From Caballeronia humi (lineage in GTDB: Bacteria; Pseudomonadota; Gammaproteobacteria; Burkholderiales; Burkholderiaceae), in contig NZ_FCNW02000002.1 in the NCBI RefSeq assembly GCF_001544475.1, positions 124,001 to 188,000 of the forward strand: a stretch of DNA of 64,000 bases, given 5' to 3'. The translations under genes and the position numbers were made by a program. Below, one piece after another: positions 8,841-17,057 of this stretch (its first letter is position 1; every line of letters begins with the position of its first letter). The notes under the pieces were generated by a model, which saw only the letters and a program-made list of their open reading frames with translations, did not search any database and was not told the DNA's origin.

Positions 8841-9734
8841 TTGAACTTCAAGCATCTGTATTACTTCTGGGTTTCGGCGCGGGCGGGGAGCCTGGCGCGC
8901 GCCGGATCGCAACTGCACATCACGCCGCAGACGCTGAGCGGGCAGATCAAGCTGCTGGAAGACGCGCTCGATAAAAAGCTGTTCCGCAAGAGCGGCCGCA
9001 ATCTCGAAGTAACGGACGCGGGCCGGCTCGTGCTCGACTACGCCGATGAAATCTTCGCGCTCGGCGCGGAACTGGAAAGCGCCGTGAAGCGCGATCAGGC
9101 GCTCACGCAGACGCAATTGCGCGTAGGCCTCGCCGATTCCGTGCCGAAAGCCGTCGCGTATCGGCTGCTCGAACCGGCGCTGAACCGCTCGGAATCGCTA
9201 CGGCTGATCTGTCACGAAGGCAATTTGCACGCGCTCCTTGCGCAACTGGCGGTGCATCGGCTGGACATGATCATCGCAGACGCGCCGATTCCATCCGGTG
9301 TCAACGTGAAGGCGTTCAATCATCTGCTCGGCCGTTCGACGCTCAGTTGTTACGCGCCCAAGTCGCTCGTGAAGCGTGCCGAGCGCGACTTTCCTGCATC
9401 GCTCGAAGACATGCCGGTTCTGTTGCCCGGCACCGAATCGGCCGTGCGGCGCAAGCTCGATTACTGGCTGAAGTCGCAGGGGGTGGCGCCGCGCATCGTC
9501 GGCGAATTTGACGATGCGGCGCTCGCGATCGCGTTCGGCCGCGAAGGCCGTGGCGTGCTGTTTGCGCCGACGGTGCTCGCGGCGCAGTTGAAAAACGAAC
9601 ATGCGTTGAGCGCGGTCGGCCATATCGACACGATTGTCGAGGAGTTCTTCTCCATTTCGATCGAGCGGCGCGTCAGCCATCCGGCGATCGCGTCGATACT
9701 GAGCGCGGCGCGCAGCGAACTCTTCGGCGCCTGA
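8841..9734 (+). CDS. nhaR: LysR-family regulator, NhaR type
   Basis: 297 residues. The N-terminal winged helix (MNFKHLYYFWVSARAGSLAR, then LHITPQTLSGQIKLLEDALD) matches NhaR more closely than generic LysR proteins; a substrate-binding domain follows (about 90-297). In E. coli NhaR activates the Na+/H+ antiporter gene nhaA in response to sodium, but no nhaA lies nearby, so the regulon is open. The start is TTG at 8841 with a well-placed GGAGG six bases upstream. It is divergent from the zinc-ribbon gene across a 130-bp gap and convergent with the next gene with no spacer. Confidence 0.85.
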   Translation: MNFKHLYYFWVSARAGSLARAGSQLHITPQTLSGQIKLLEDALDKKLFRKSGRNLEVTDAGRLVLDYADEIFALGAELESAVKRDQALTQTQLRVGLADSVPKAVAYRLLEPALNRSESLRLICHEGNLHALLAQLAVHRLDMIIADAPIPSGVNVKAFNHLLGRSTLSCYAPKSLVKRAERDFPASLEDMPVLLPGTESAVRRKLDYWLKSQGVAPRIVGEFDDAALAIAFGREGRGVLFAPTVLAAQLKNEHALSAVGHIDTIVEEFFSISIERRVSHPAIASILSAARSELFGA

Positions 9735-10307
9735 CTACGCCTTCGGCACGCGGCCCATCAGGAAGAACTCGTCGTTGGGCCGCATCGAAATGACGTTCGC
9801 CATGCGGTTCGACAATCCGAAGAACGCGGTGATCGCGGCGATGTCCCACGCGTCTTCATCGGAGAAACCGTGCTCGCGCAAGGCCGCGAAATCGGTGTCG
9901 TCGACGCTGCCCGAAGCGCGGCACACCTTCAGCGCGAAATCGAGCATGGCTTTCTGGCGCGGCGTGATGTCGGCCTTGCGATGATTGACGGCGACCTGAT
10001 CGGCGACGAGCGGATTCTTTTCGTAAATGCGCAGGATCGCCCCATGAGCGACGACGCAATACAGGCAATCGTTCACCGCGCTCGTCGTAACGACGATCAT
10101 CTCTCGCTCGCCTTTTGTCAGGCCGCCTTCCTTCAACATCAGCGCGTCGTGATACGCGAAGAACGCGCGGAATTCGTCGGGGCGATGCGCGAGCGTGAGA
10201 AACACGTTAGGCACGAAACCGGCCTTTTCCTGCACTTCGACGATGCGTGCACGAATGTCGTCCGGCCATGCATCGGGATCGGGCACGGGGTAGCGGCTGA
10301 TCTTCAT
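9735..10307 (-). CDS. AhpD/carboxymuconolactone decarboxylase-like peroxidase-related enzyme
   Basis: 190 residues in the peroxidase-related branch of the CMD/AhpD superfamily. The redox motif NDCLYCVVAHGAIL (CxxC plus the downstream His) is intact, preceded by LTKGEREMIVVTTSAV. Members are alkylhydroperoxidase-like thiol enzymes of the cytoplasm with mostly unknown substrates. The C-terminal block SNRMANVISMRPNDEFFLMG is characteristic of the subgroup. It is monocistronic. Its stop (9735-9737) directly abuts that of nhaR (9732-9734), so the two convergent transcripts must overlap. Confidence 0.85.
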   Translation of the reverse strand: MKISRYPVPDPDAWPDDIRARIVEVQEKAGFVPNVFLTLAHRPDEFRAFFAYHDALMLKEGGLTKGEREMIVVTTSAVNDCLYCVVAHGAILRIYEKNPLVADQVAVNHRKADITPRQKAMLDFALKVCRASGSVDDTDFAALREHGFSDEDAWDIAAITAFFGLSNRMANVISMRPNDEFFLMGRVPKA

Positions 10308-10480
10308 CGGGTATGTCCCTCTTCAAAGGCATGCATGAGTCGCGAGACGATTGTAGCGGCTGGCTGTGCAGCTATCGTCCAGTGTTCTCGCGCCTCACGT
10401 TTTCCCTTAGAGGGGCCGTCGCGGTACGACGGTTGCTGTACTGCAGCATTCCTACTTCACGAACGACGATCAAAACGCGC

Positions 10481-10921
10481 ATGGAACCGAACGAACGCAC
10501 TCCTCGGGAAACAATCTGGCGCATTCCGCCGATGCCGGCACCAGTGGAAGAACGGCGCGTTCTCATCGCCGATGACGATATCGACGCCACGCGCGCGACC
10601 GTGCTTTTACTGGAGGATGCGGGGTTTGTCGTACGGACTGCGCATACCGGGCTGGATGCGGTCGGCGTGGCGCGCAAGTGGCGGCCGTTCACGCTGCTGC
10701 TCGACCTGACGATGCCGCTCGGCGACGGCTGGGAGGCTGCCGAGGTGATTCGCGCGGCGCATCCGTCGATGATGCTGATGGCGCACACGAGTTCGACCGA
10801 TTACGCCGACTGGAAGCGCTCGCAGGTCACCGGTTTTGACGCGTACTTTGTAAAACCGGCTGAGCCTGCGCGCATCATCGAGGTGCTGGATCAATACTTC
10901 CTGCAACAGTCGCAGGAATGA
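10481..10921 (+). CDS. Single-domain response regulator
   Basis: 146 residues: a ~20-residue lead, then one receiver domain with the acidic pair Asp31-Asp32, phosphoacceptor Asp75 (TLLLDLTMP), the switch residue in AHTSS (~103), and Lys125 (FVKP). There is no output domain, so it works as a phosphorelay or protein-interaction module like CheY. ATG 10481 was chosen since the longer frame from 10313 adds an Arg-rich stretch with no family similarity. No kinase is adjacent; the hybrid kinase at 21268 is 10 kb away. Its stop abuts the next gene's stop at TGATCA. Confidence 0.85.
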   Translation: MEPNERTPRETIWRIPPMPAPVEERRVLIADDDIDATRATVLLLEDAGFVVRTAHTGLDAVGVARKWRPFTLLLDLTMPLGDGWEAAEVIRAAHPSMMLMAHTSSTDYADWKRSQVTGFDAYFVKPAEPARIIEVLDQYFLQQSQE

Positions 10922-12283
10922 TCAGCGTCCCAGTTCTTTCAGGTACGCCTGACGCGCCGCCGTGCCCGTGTTCGCGAAATCCGTGAACACGCCGTCGACG
11001 CCGAGGCGGAAGAACTTGAGGTATTCCGCGTTCGGATCGCCGTTGTAGTCCGCCGCCAGATACTTTTTCTCGTTGCGGAACGTGAAGACGTGCACGAAGA
11101 GACCCGCCTTGTGCGCATCGGCGATGACGCTCGTCGCGGGCTGCGTCGTCGCGGCCGAGGTCGAGACGCCAGCGCTCGATGCGGGATACGGCGTGATCGT
11201 CAGCGGCACGATCTGCGGCTTCCACGGACCGATGCCGTCCGCGTACGTCTTGATCTCGGCGAGGCCGGTGGGCGTCAGCATCGCGTCGAACCAGCGCGGA
11301 TCGCCGGCGACGGTCCAGTCGAACGGACGGCTGTCGGTGATCTCGTTGTAGATCACGCTGCCCGTGTGGTAATCGACGTCGTAGCCATCGATCAGTTGCA
11401 CCACCTTCGTCTTGAGGCCGTGGCTGCGCAGGTACTTGAGGCTGCCCGGCTCGAAGCTCTGCACGTAGACGGCGGAATCGTGCGTGTTCAGGCCGTTGCT
11501 GTCGAGGATGCGGATCAGCGCATCTTCCAGCGGATGACCGCCCGCCGCGCCGCAGCCGTTCGCGATCGCCTGCGCGTTGTTCCAGGTCGGATTCTTCGTC
11601 TCCGGATACACGGCGACCGCGCGTCCGCTCGACTGGCTCTTCGATTTCGCGATATCGATGATCTGCTGGAACGTCATTACCGGCGATTTGCCGTTGAACT
11701 CGGTCGGACGTTCGTTCGCGGCATCGTAGGTCGTGCCGCCGATCAGCGTCGTGAGTTCCTGCGCGGTGAAATCGGTGATCGACCAGTCGTTCGTGTGATC
11801 CTCGCCATCGACGATCAACGACTTCAGCACGGACTTCGGATTCGACGGATCGGTCAGGTCGGTGAGGTATTGCGACGGACCGCTCGTCGGCGTCGTCGGC
11901 CAGGTCACGTTGACCATCACGCCGGGGACGGTGCGCTTTCTCGCGGCCACCGATGAGTTCGTCTTCGCGACATCCGCGATATTCGTGTTGTCCGACAGCC
12001 ACGGATTGTGGCGCGCGACGAGCACGCAATCCTTCGAGAGATGCAGGTCTTCTTCGAGCGCGTCGGCGCCGTTGTCCGCGGCGAGTTCATAGGATGGCTG
12101 GGTTTCCTCGGGACGCAGCCCCGGCAAACCGCGATGGCCGATCACGAGCGGCGCGTTGCCGTCGAGCGTGGAAAAAGCGGTGGGTGCCGGCGCGGCCGCC
12201 GGCGTGCTGTTGTCGTTGTTGCCGTTGCAGGCAGTGAGTGCCGCGAACGCGGCAAGTGCGACGGCGGTTCTGGCAGGGATCAT
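10922..12283 (-). CDS. Lipoprotein glycerophosphodiester phosphodiesterase
   Basis: 453 residues. A lipobox (LTAC, Cys19) predicts a membrane-anchored lipoprotein, and a low-complexity spacer follows. The GDPD domain begins at HRG (50-52), continues with RPEETQPSYELAADNGADAL and the second catalytic region EEDLHLSKDCVLVARHNPWL, so the general acid-base His pair and metal-binding Glu are present. Family enzymes cleave glycerophosphodiesters to glycerol-3-phosphate and an alcohol. It is ~100 residues longer than typical because of an insert after the second His (about residues 110-200). It stands alone. Confidence 0.88.
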   Translation of the reverse strand: MIPARTAVALAAFAALTACNGNNDNSTPAAAPAPTAFSTLDGNAPLVIGHRGLPGLRPEETQPSYELAADNGADALEEDLHLSKDCVLVARHNPWLSDNTNIADVAKTNSSVAARKRTVPGVMVNVTWPTTPTSGPSQYLTDLTDPSNPKSVLKSLIVDGEDHTNDWSITDFTAQELTTLIGGTTYDAANERPTEFNGKSPVMTFQQIIDIAKSKSQSSGRAVAVYPETKNPTWNNAQAIANGCGAAGGHPLEDALIRILDSNGLNTHDSAVYVQSFEPGSLKYLRSHGLKTKVVQLIDGYDVDYHTGSVIYNEITDSRPFDWTVAGDPRWFDAMLTPTGLAEIKTYADGIGPWKPQIVPLTITPYPASSAGVSTSAATTQPATSVIADAHKAGLFVHVFTFRNEKKYLAADYNGDPNAEYLKFFRLGVDGVFTDFANTGTAARQAYLKELGR

Positions 12284-12357
12284 CGCGTTTCCATTGGCTC
12301 GTTTTTAGCGTCGCCGATTATGGCGCGCCGACGATGACCGCCGTATGACTCGCCGCT

Positions 12358-12933
12358 TCAACGCTTGGACGACGACCTTGCCTTCGACGTCGCAGTCTCG
12401 GCGATATCGGTCATCTGTTCGCCTGTTTCGGCTGCCTTGTTCGCCAGTTCGCCGCTTGCATCGAGGATCACGCCTGCGCTGCTGGCAGTCGATTCGGCCA
12501 TCTGGTTCGTCACGGTCCTTGTCGCGTCGGAGAGAATCGCACCTTGTTCCTCCGTCGCCGATTGCACGTCTTCAGCCGCTTGCTGGACCGCGCCCTCGAC
12601 CTCAATGCCGTTGCGTTCGTACTGGCTGCGCGCTTCCTTGATGATGTCGGCTTCCGTCGATGTGATGATCGAAATAAAGTGCTTGCTGTACGACGCCGCC
12701 TTCTCGGGGAGCTGCGCGAGCATGATCGATTGCCAGCCGAGCACGTCACCGGCGCTCGCCTGTTCGCCCGCACGCAGCAGCGAATTGCTTTCCTCGATGA
12801 CGGTTTTCACCGTCTGGATATTCAGCTCCGTCAGTTGCTGGATGCCGCTGGCGAAGCGGCCGGAGACATTTAGAAACGCCGCGAAGTTGGCCCGGGCAAT
12901 CGATGAGAAAGGTTGAGTGGAGTAAGGAAACAT
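12358..12933 (-). CDS. Phasin family protein
   Basis: 191 residues, Ala/Ser/Glu-rich and helical, with the phasin start SSIARANFAAFLNVSGRFAS followed by amphipathic heptad helices (about 30-130). Phasins coat polyhydroxyalkanoate granules and set their number and size; some act as general stress chaperones. The C-terminal ~60 residues (EGAVQQAAEDVQSATEEQGA onward) resemble coiled-coil apolipoprotein-like repeats and end in a basic KARSSSKR tail. No pha biosynthesis gene is in the window. It is monocistronic on the minus strand, downstream of the catalase terminator. Confidence 0.85.
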   Translation of the reverse strand: MFPYSTQPFSSIARANFAAFLNVSGRFASGIQQLTELNIQTVKTVIEESNSLLRAGEQASAGDVLGWQSIMLAQLPEKAASYSKHFISIITSTEADIIKEARSQYERNGIEVEGAVQQAAEDVQSATEEQGAILSDATRTVTNQMAESTASSAGVILDASGELANKAAETGEQMTDIAETATSKARSSSKR

Positions 12934-12991
12934 TGACCGCTCCTGTGGATGTCGAGCTTGACGCTCGGTAATGACGGAATCAAAAACTCTT

Positions 12992-13023
12992 CGATGCCGC
13001 CGCCCGTTCAGACGGCGGCATCG
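12992..13023 (-). terminator. Terminator of the manganese catalase gene
   Basis: Perfect 11-bp stem CGATGCCGCCG (12992-13002) and CGGCGGCATCG (13013-13023) with a 10-nt loop. On the minus strand it is followed by AAGAGTTTTTG, giving a U-tract. It separates the catalase from the phasin gene. Confidence 0.8.
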
Positions 13024-13065
13024 CGTCCGAGTTCCGGACGATCGCTTGTTATGGGGCGAACCCGA

Positions 13066-13932
13066 TCAAGCCTGTCCCGACCCCAGATCAGCGCCGGTCT
13101 TCGGGTCCGAAGTGGCGTCGGATGCCGTGCGCGCGGCCATCGCCTTCAGCACGTCGATGTCTTCCGCCGATACGCCGACCGTCGCGAGGCCATCGCCGCC
13201 ATCGACCGCCGGCTGCGGGTCCTCGATGAACTTCCAGTCGGAGCCGTCATTCCACGGCCCTCGCGCATCGTTGCCCGACGACATGTTGTAGTACACGTTC
13301 GTGAACTCGGGCACGCCCGGCAGCTTGCCTTGCGGAAAGTTCGGCTGTATCGAATGCAGCGCCTTCTCGAACGACTTCTGGTGCGCGATTTCACGCGTCA
13401 TCAGGAACCCCAGCGCTTCCTTGATGCCGGGATCGTCGGTCACGTTGATGAGCCGCTCGTAAACGATCTTCGCGCGCGCTTCGGCTGCGATGTTCGAACG
13501 CAGGTCGGCGGTCGGCTCACCGATGGTGTCGATGTAGGCGGCCGTCCACGGCACACCGGCCGAGTTCGTGAGCGCCGGGCCACCGCCGTAAAGCAGCGCG
13601 GTGGTGTGCGAATCGTTGCCGCCGCCGGTCAGTGAGCGATACAACTCGGCTTCGCTCTCGACCGCTTCCGCGAGTTGCCCCTTTGCGCCCTTGTTCAGCA
13701 TCGCGACGATCGAGCCGATGATTTCCAGGTGGCTCAATTCTTCGGTGGCGATATCGAACAGCAGGTCCTTGCGGCCCGGATCGTCTTCACCGACAGCCTG
13801 TGTGAAGTACCGGCACGCCGCGGCCAGTTCGCCTTGCGGGCCGCCGAATTGTTCGAGCAAAAGATTCGCGAGGCCGGGGTTCGGCGCGGCGACGCGGACG
13901 GTGTATTGCAAACGCTTATTATGGACAAACAT
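13066..13932 (-). CDS. Manganese (non-haem) catalase
   Basis: 288 residues of the ferritin-like dimanganese catalase family, which dismutates H2O2 without haem. The four-helix metal ligands are visible: EELSHLEIIGSIVAML (Glu/His), EARAKIVYERLI (Glu), and REIAHQKSFEKAL (Glu/His). The start MFVHNKRLQYTVRV is typical, and the tail after ~230 is loop-rich with PGVPEFTNVYYNMS, as in family members. The ATG at 13932 follows a GGAG. It forms its own unit with a strong terminator downstream; its promoter must lie in the 311-bp gap. Confidence 0.93.
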   Translation of the reverse strand: MFVHNKRLQYTVRVAAPNPGLANLLLEQFGGPQGELAAACRYFTQAVGEDDPGRKDLLFDIATEELSHLEIIGSIVAMLNKGAKGQLAEAVESEAELYRSLTGGGNDSHTTALLYGGGPALTNSAGVPWTAAYIDTIGEPTADLRSNIAAEARAKIVYERLINVTDDPGIKEALGFLMTREIAHQKSFEKALHSIQPNFPQGKLPGVPEFTNVYYNMSSGNDARGPWNDGSDWKFIEDPQPAVDGGDGLATVGVSAEDIDVLKAMAARTASDATSDPKTGADLGSGQA

Positions 13933-14243
13933 GTTGTGGCTCCAGAGTCATGCGGCGCGTCCTGCCGAATTGCCGGGGACGGTCGCGGATTTCGTCACGA
14001 TAGTGGGGACGTAATCCCGAATCGGGGCGGATAGCGCATAAGCGCCGATCGCCGCGTTCCATGTCGGGCCTCAGAGTGGTGCTTCTCTCTGGCTGGCGCG
14101 CGGCTCGAGTCAACCGCGCAGAAATAAAACTCGCGAGGCTGCTTCAGCATGTGGCGTTCCCGACGTAGCGCGGTTTTTAGTGGTGAACTCTTTGCCGATG
14201 ATAGCGACGGCGGAGAAAGATCGTCCGATAGTTGCGGTGCTAA
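13933..14243. other. 311-bp intergenic region upstream of the catalase gene
   Basis: Expected to hold the catalase promoter on the minus strand. I see no coding frame with a ribosome-binding site. At its far end is the hairpin that overlaps the HisA-like gene's stop. No clear operator (for example an OxyR-like site) could be picked out by eye. Confidence 0.5.
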
Positions 14244-14249
14244 CTATCG
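14226..14249 (-). terminator. Terminator overlapping the HisA-like gene stop
   Basis: CGATAGTT (14226-14233) pairs with AACTATCG (14242-14249) across an 8-nt loop; the TAG of the gene lies in the stem. GACGATCTTTCTC follows on the minus strand. Confidence 0.6.
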
Positions 14250-14927
14250 TGCGTGGAGGCTGCCGTCGTGCAGTGCCGATGCGATGAGCCAGGCATCGGC
14301 GCCTGCATCGGCGGCGGCGTTGAGGTCGTCGACATTGCGCGCGCCGCCTGCTCCTACGATCGTTCGATCGTTTCCCGCACGTCGGCGGATCTCGGCGACG
14401 GTCGCAAGATCGGGGCCGCCCAACGATCCGACGCGATCCAGCGACATGACGATCACGCGCGATGGCCAGTGCGTGGCGTCGCGCCAGAGTGTGGCGTCGC
14501 CGAGCGGCATGGCGTGTCGTTGGTCGAGCGAGAGTATGGCGTCGTGAGGTAAATCGCTGGCTGTGTCCGCGCGCAACGTCTCGCTGCCGAACACAGGCGT
14601 GACGTTGCCGGGCAGTTGCGTGATCAGCGCGAGCGCGCTGGCGGGGTCGGTGAATCCGGCATCGAGCCACAGTTCGACGCCAGGCAAGGCGCGGGCAAGA
14701 AGCGCGAGTGCCTCCGTCTGCGGCGTGCCGCGCATGATGCCATCGAGATCGGCAATATAGACAACCGACGCCGCGCAACACTCGACGAGCGCCCGCGCGA
14801 CGACAACCGGATCGCTTCCGCTGCAAAGTTGCGACTCGACAGGCTGGTAGCGACTACGCTCGCCGCGCACGGCGTGCACGGCGACGCCATCGAGCAGGTC
14901 GACGACCGGGATGACGCGCACGTGCAC
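14244..14927 (-). CDS. HisA/HisF-related TIM-barrel protein
   Basis: 227 residues, close to HisA length. HisA/HisF features are the N-terminal VIPVVDLLDGVAVHAVRG (Asp10 at the catalytic position), the mid-barrel LSLDQR where HisA has its second Asp, and the phosphate-binding end VGAGGARNVDDLNAAADAGA. It is divergent from true HisA and is not in a his operon, so the substrate is doubtful; HisA/HisF relatives also occur in C1-cofactor clusters, but nothing here supports that link. The start is GTG at 14927 (or 14921), 1 nt after the nudC stop. It is probably cotranscribed with nudC. Confidence 0.7.
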   Translation of the reverse strand: MHVRVIPVVDLLDGVAVHAVRGERSRYQPVESQLCSGSDPVVVARALVECCAASVVYIADLDGIMRGTPQTEALALLARALPGVELWLDAGFTDPASALALITQLPGNVTPVFGSETLRADTASDLPHDAILSLDQRHAMPLGDATLWRDATHWPSRVIVMSLDRVGSLGGPDLATVAEIRRRAGNDRTIVGAGGARNVDDLNAAADAGADAWLIASALHDGSLHAR

Positions 14928-14928
14928 G

Positions 14929-15858
14929 TCAGCCGCGCACGACCGCCGCGCCCCGCTCGACGAACGCGCGCAGCAGATGATGCGCGATCGCGAACGGCTT
15001 CGGCGCCGAGAGGCCGTCGGGGTGCGTGCCGTCCAGCATCGACGCGACTTCAACGCGCGAGAACCAGCGCGCGTCTTCGAGTTCGGTCGTATCGATGACG
15101 ATGTCGGTATCGTTGGCGCGCGCGAAGCAGCCGATCATCAGTGACGACGGGAACGGCCACGGCTGCGTTGCGAAGTAGGTGACGGCCGAGCAGTGCACGC
15201 CGGCTTCCTCCAGCACTTCGCGGCTCACGGCGTCCTCGGCGGTTTCGCCCGGTTCGACGAAGCCCGCGAGCGCCGAGTACATGCCGGGCGCAAACTGACG
15301 CTGGCGGCCGAGGAGGCACCGCTCGCCATCGACGGCGACCATGATCACGACCGGATCGACACGCGGAAAGTGCTGCGCGCCGCATGCGTCGCACAGGCGG
15401 CGCCAGCCGGCGGTCGCGACGCGACTCTTTTCGCCGCAGTTCGCGCAGAAGCGATGGCGGCGATGCCAGTCGAGCATCGCTTTCGCCTGGCCGAGCGCGC
15501 CGAGCAGCGCGGGCCCGACGAGGCCGCGCAATGCGATCGAACGCAAGTCGGTGGGTTCCAATGGCGTGGTGAGCGTTTCGGCCGAGCCTTTTTCAAAACC
15601 GTGAGCGAAGAGCGCGCGGCCGTCGGTATCGCCGAGGAAAATTGATTGGATCGGCTCGCCGAATTGCGCGGCATCGCCGGCGGTGAAGAGCACGTCGCCC
15701 GACTGCAGCACGGGCACGTCGCCGGTGAAGACGAGAAAACGCGTCGATGGATCGTGACGCAGACGGTCGATGAAAGTGTCGTCGTCGCGCTGTTGCGAAC
15801 GGCGATCGAGCGGATTGAAAGCAAAGCCGAGGGCGGTGGACGGATCAGGCAGGGACAT
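14929..15858 (-). CDS. nudC: NADH pyrophosphatase / NAD-cap hydrolase
   Basis: 309 residues with the full NudC layout: an N-terminal domain, a zinc ribbon with Cys138, Cys141, Cys156 and Cys159, a Nudix box at 199-220 (GX5EX7REVxEEXG complete), and the NudC-specific QPWPFPSS at 232-239. The enzyme cleaves NAD(H) to NMN(H) and AMP and removes NAD caps from RNA 5' ends in the cytoplasm. It is first in a two-gene unit with the HisA-like gene. The ATG at 15858 begins MSLPDPSTAL. Confidence 0.95.
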   Translation of the reverse strand: MSLPDPSTALGFAFNPLDRRSQQRDDDTFIDRLRHDPSTRFLVFTGDVPVLQSGDVLFTAGDAAQFGEPIQSIFLGDTDGRALFAHGFEKGSAETLTTPLEPTDLRSIALRGLVGPALLGALGQAKAMLDWHRRHRFCANCGEKSRVATAGWRRLCDACGAQHFPRVDPVVIMVAVDGERCLLGRQRQFAPGMYSALAGFVEPGETAEDAVSREVLEEAGVHCSAVTYFATQPWPFPSSLMIGCFARANDTDIVIDTTELEDARWFSRVEVASMLDGTHPDGLSAPKPFAIAHHLLRAFVERGAAVVRG

Positions 15859-15934
15859 GGGAGTATTTTTCGGTACGATCGCGCAGGTTGCAACTTACCA
15901 TGACATGTCCGATGACGCGGACATCAAAACAGAA

Positions 15935-16046
15935 CGCAACTTCGTTGCGTGGGACCGGAGTAAGGCGCTGAAGCGCCAACTCCGGTCGACCGCGACTTTG
16001 CTGCATGGGACCGGAGTAAGGCGCTAAAGCGCCAACTCCGGTCGAC
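15935..16046. repeat. Two tandem 56-bp palindromic repeat units upstream of panE
   Basis: Unit 1 (15935-15990) and unit 2 (15991-16046) abut exactly. Their last 40 bases (15951-15990 and 16007-16046) differ at one position; the first 16 differ at a few. Each 40-mer folds as a nested inverted repeat: outer arms GACCGGAGT/ACTCCGGTC and inner arms GGCGCT/AGCGCC. The second ends one base before the panE Shine-Dalgarno. It resembles REP/BIME-type dispersed elements; dispersal could not be tested. A 40-codon frame (15905-16027) runs through both units and is probably incidental. Confidence 0.9.
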
Positions 16047-16058
16047 AGGAGCCAGACA

Positions 16059-17042
16059 ATGAAGGTATGCATTTACGGCGCAGGCGCCATCGGCGGATGG
16101 ATCGGCGTGAAGCTCGCGCAGGCAGGCCACGACGTGAGCGTGGTCGCTCGCGGTGCGACGCTTGCGGCGCTCGAAAAGAACGGACTGCGCCTCGTCGAGG
16201 ACGGCGCGACGCACACCGCCAACGTGCGCGCCAGCGCAAACCCCGCCGACCTCGGCGCACAGGACCTCGTCGTAATCGCAGTGAAAGCACCCGCGATGCC
16301 ATCGGTGGCCGCGCACATCGCGCCGCTATTGAATGCCGATACCCTCGTCCTCACCGCGATGAACGGCGTGCCGTGGTGGTTCTGCGACGGCCTCGCGGGC
16401 GAGTTCGCGGGCCAGCGGCTCGCATCGGTCGATCCGGACGGCGCCATCGCCTCGGCGATCCCCGGCGCGCAGACGCTCGGGTGCGTCGTGCACGCAGCCT
16501 GCCTGACGGACGCGCCGGGCGTCATCCATCACAAGCAGGGGCGCGGGCTGATCGTCGGCGAGGCGAAGGGACAGTCGAGCGAACGCGTCGATACACTGTG
16601 CACTCTTCTCAACGACGCTGGCTTCGAGGCGAAAGCATCCGCGCAAATCCAGCGCGAAGTGTGGTTCAAGCTGTGGGGCAACATGACGATGAACCCGATC
16701 AGCGCGATCACCGGCGCTACGACGGACCGTATTCTCGGCGACGATCTCGTGCGCGAGTTCGTCACGAGCATCATGCTGGAGGCGAAGGAGATCGGCGCGC
16801 GCTTCGGTATTCCAATCGACCAGGACCCCGCCGATCGCCACGAGGTCACGCTGAAACTCGGCGCAATCAAGACGTCGATGCTGCAGGACGTCGAAGGGAA
16901 GAAGTCCGTCGAACTGGATGCGCTGGTGGCGGCCGTCAGCGAACTCGGCCGGATGACCGGCGTCGCGACACCGTTCACGAATGCGCTCTTCGGACTGGCG
17001 CGATTGCACGCGCGCACGCTCGGACTCTACCCGGCGGCCTGA
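16059..17042 (+). CDS. panE: 2-dehydropantoate 2-reductase
   Basis: 327 residues of the PanE/ApbA family, NADPH-dependent reduction of ketopantoate to pantoate in pantothenate/CoA synthesis. The Rossmann motif GAGAIGG is at residues 7-13, followed by the arm SVVARGATLAAL. The catalytic-domain segment VWFKLWGNMTMNPISAITGA contains the Lys and Asn pattern of the family; the C-terminal helical domain is complete. Several ApbA paralogs usually occur per Burkholderia genome, so the physiological substrate may differ. ATG 16059 has AGGAG 7-8 nt upstream, directly behind the palindromic repeats. The next gene follows at 15 nt. Confidence 0.85.
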   Translation: MKVCIYGAGAIGGWIGVKLAQAGHDVSVVARGATLAALEKNGLRLVEDGATHTANVRASANPADLGAQDLVVIAVKAPAMPSVAAHIAPLLNADTLVLTAMNGVPWWFCDGLAGEFAGQRLASVDPDGAIASAIPGAQTLGCVVHAACLTDAPGVIHHKQGRGLIVGEAKGQSSERVDTLCTLLNDAGFEAKASAQIQREVWFKLWGNMTMNPISAITGATTDRILGDDLVREFVTSIMLEAKEIGARFGIPIDQDPADRHEVTLKLGAIKTSMLQDVEGKKSVELDALVAAVSELGRMTGVATPFTNALFGLARLHARTLGLYPAA

Positions 17043-17057
17043 CAGAGGAGGTTCGAC

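Noticed and set aside
13933..14243. A small gene in the catalase upstream gap
   Set aside because: All frames are short, Arg-rich and without ribosome-binding sites.
15905..16027. A 40-codon frame starting MSDDADIKTERNFVAWDRSK through the palindromic repeats
   Set aside because: No Shine-Dalgarno and the coding part coincides with the repeat units; more likely a by-product of the repeat. Kept as a note in the repeat entry.
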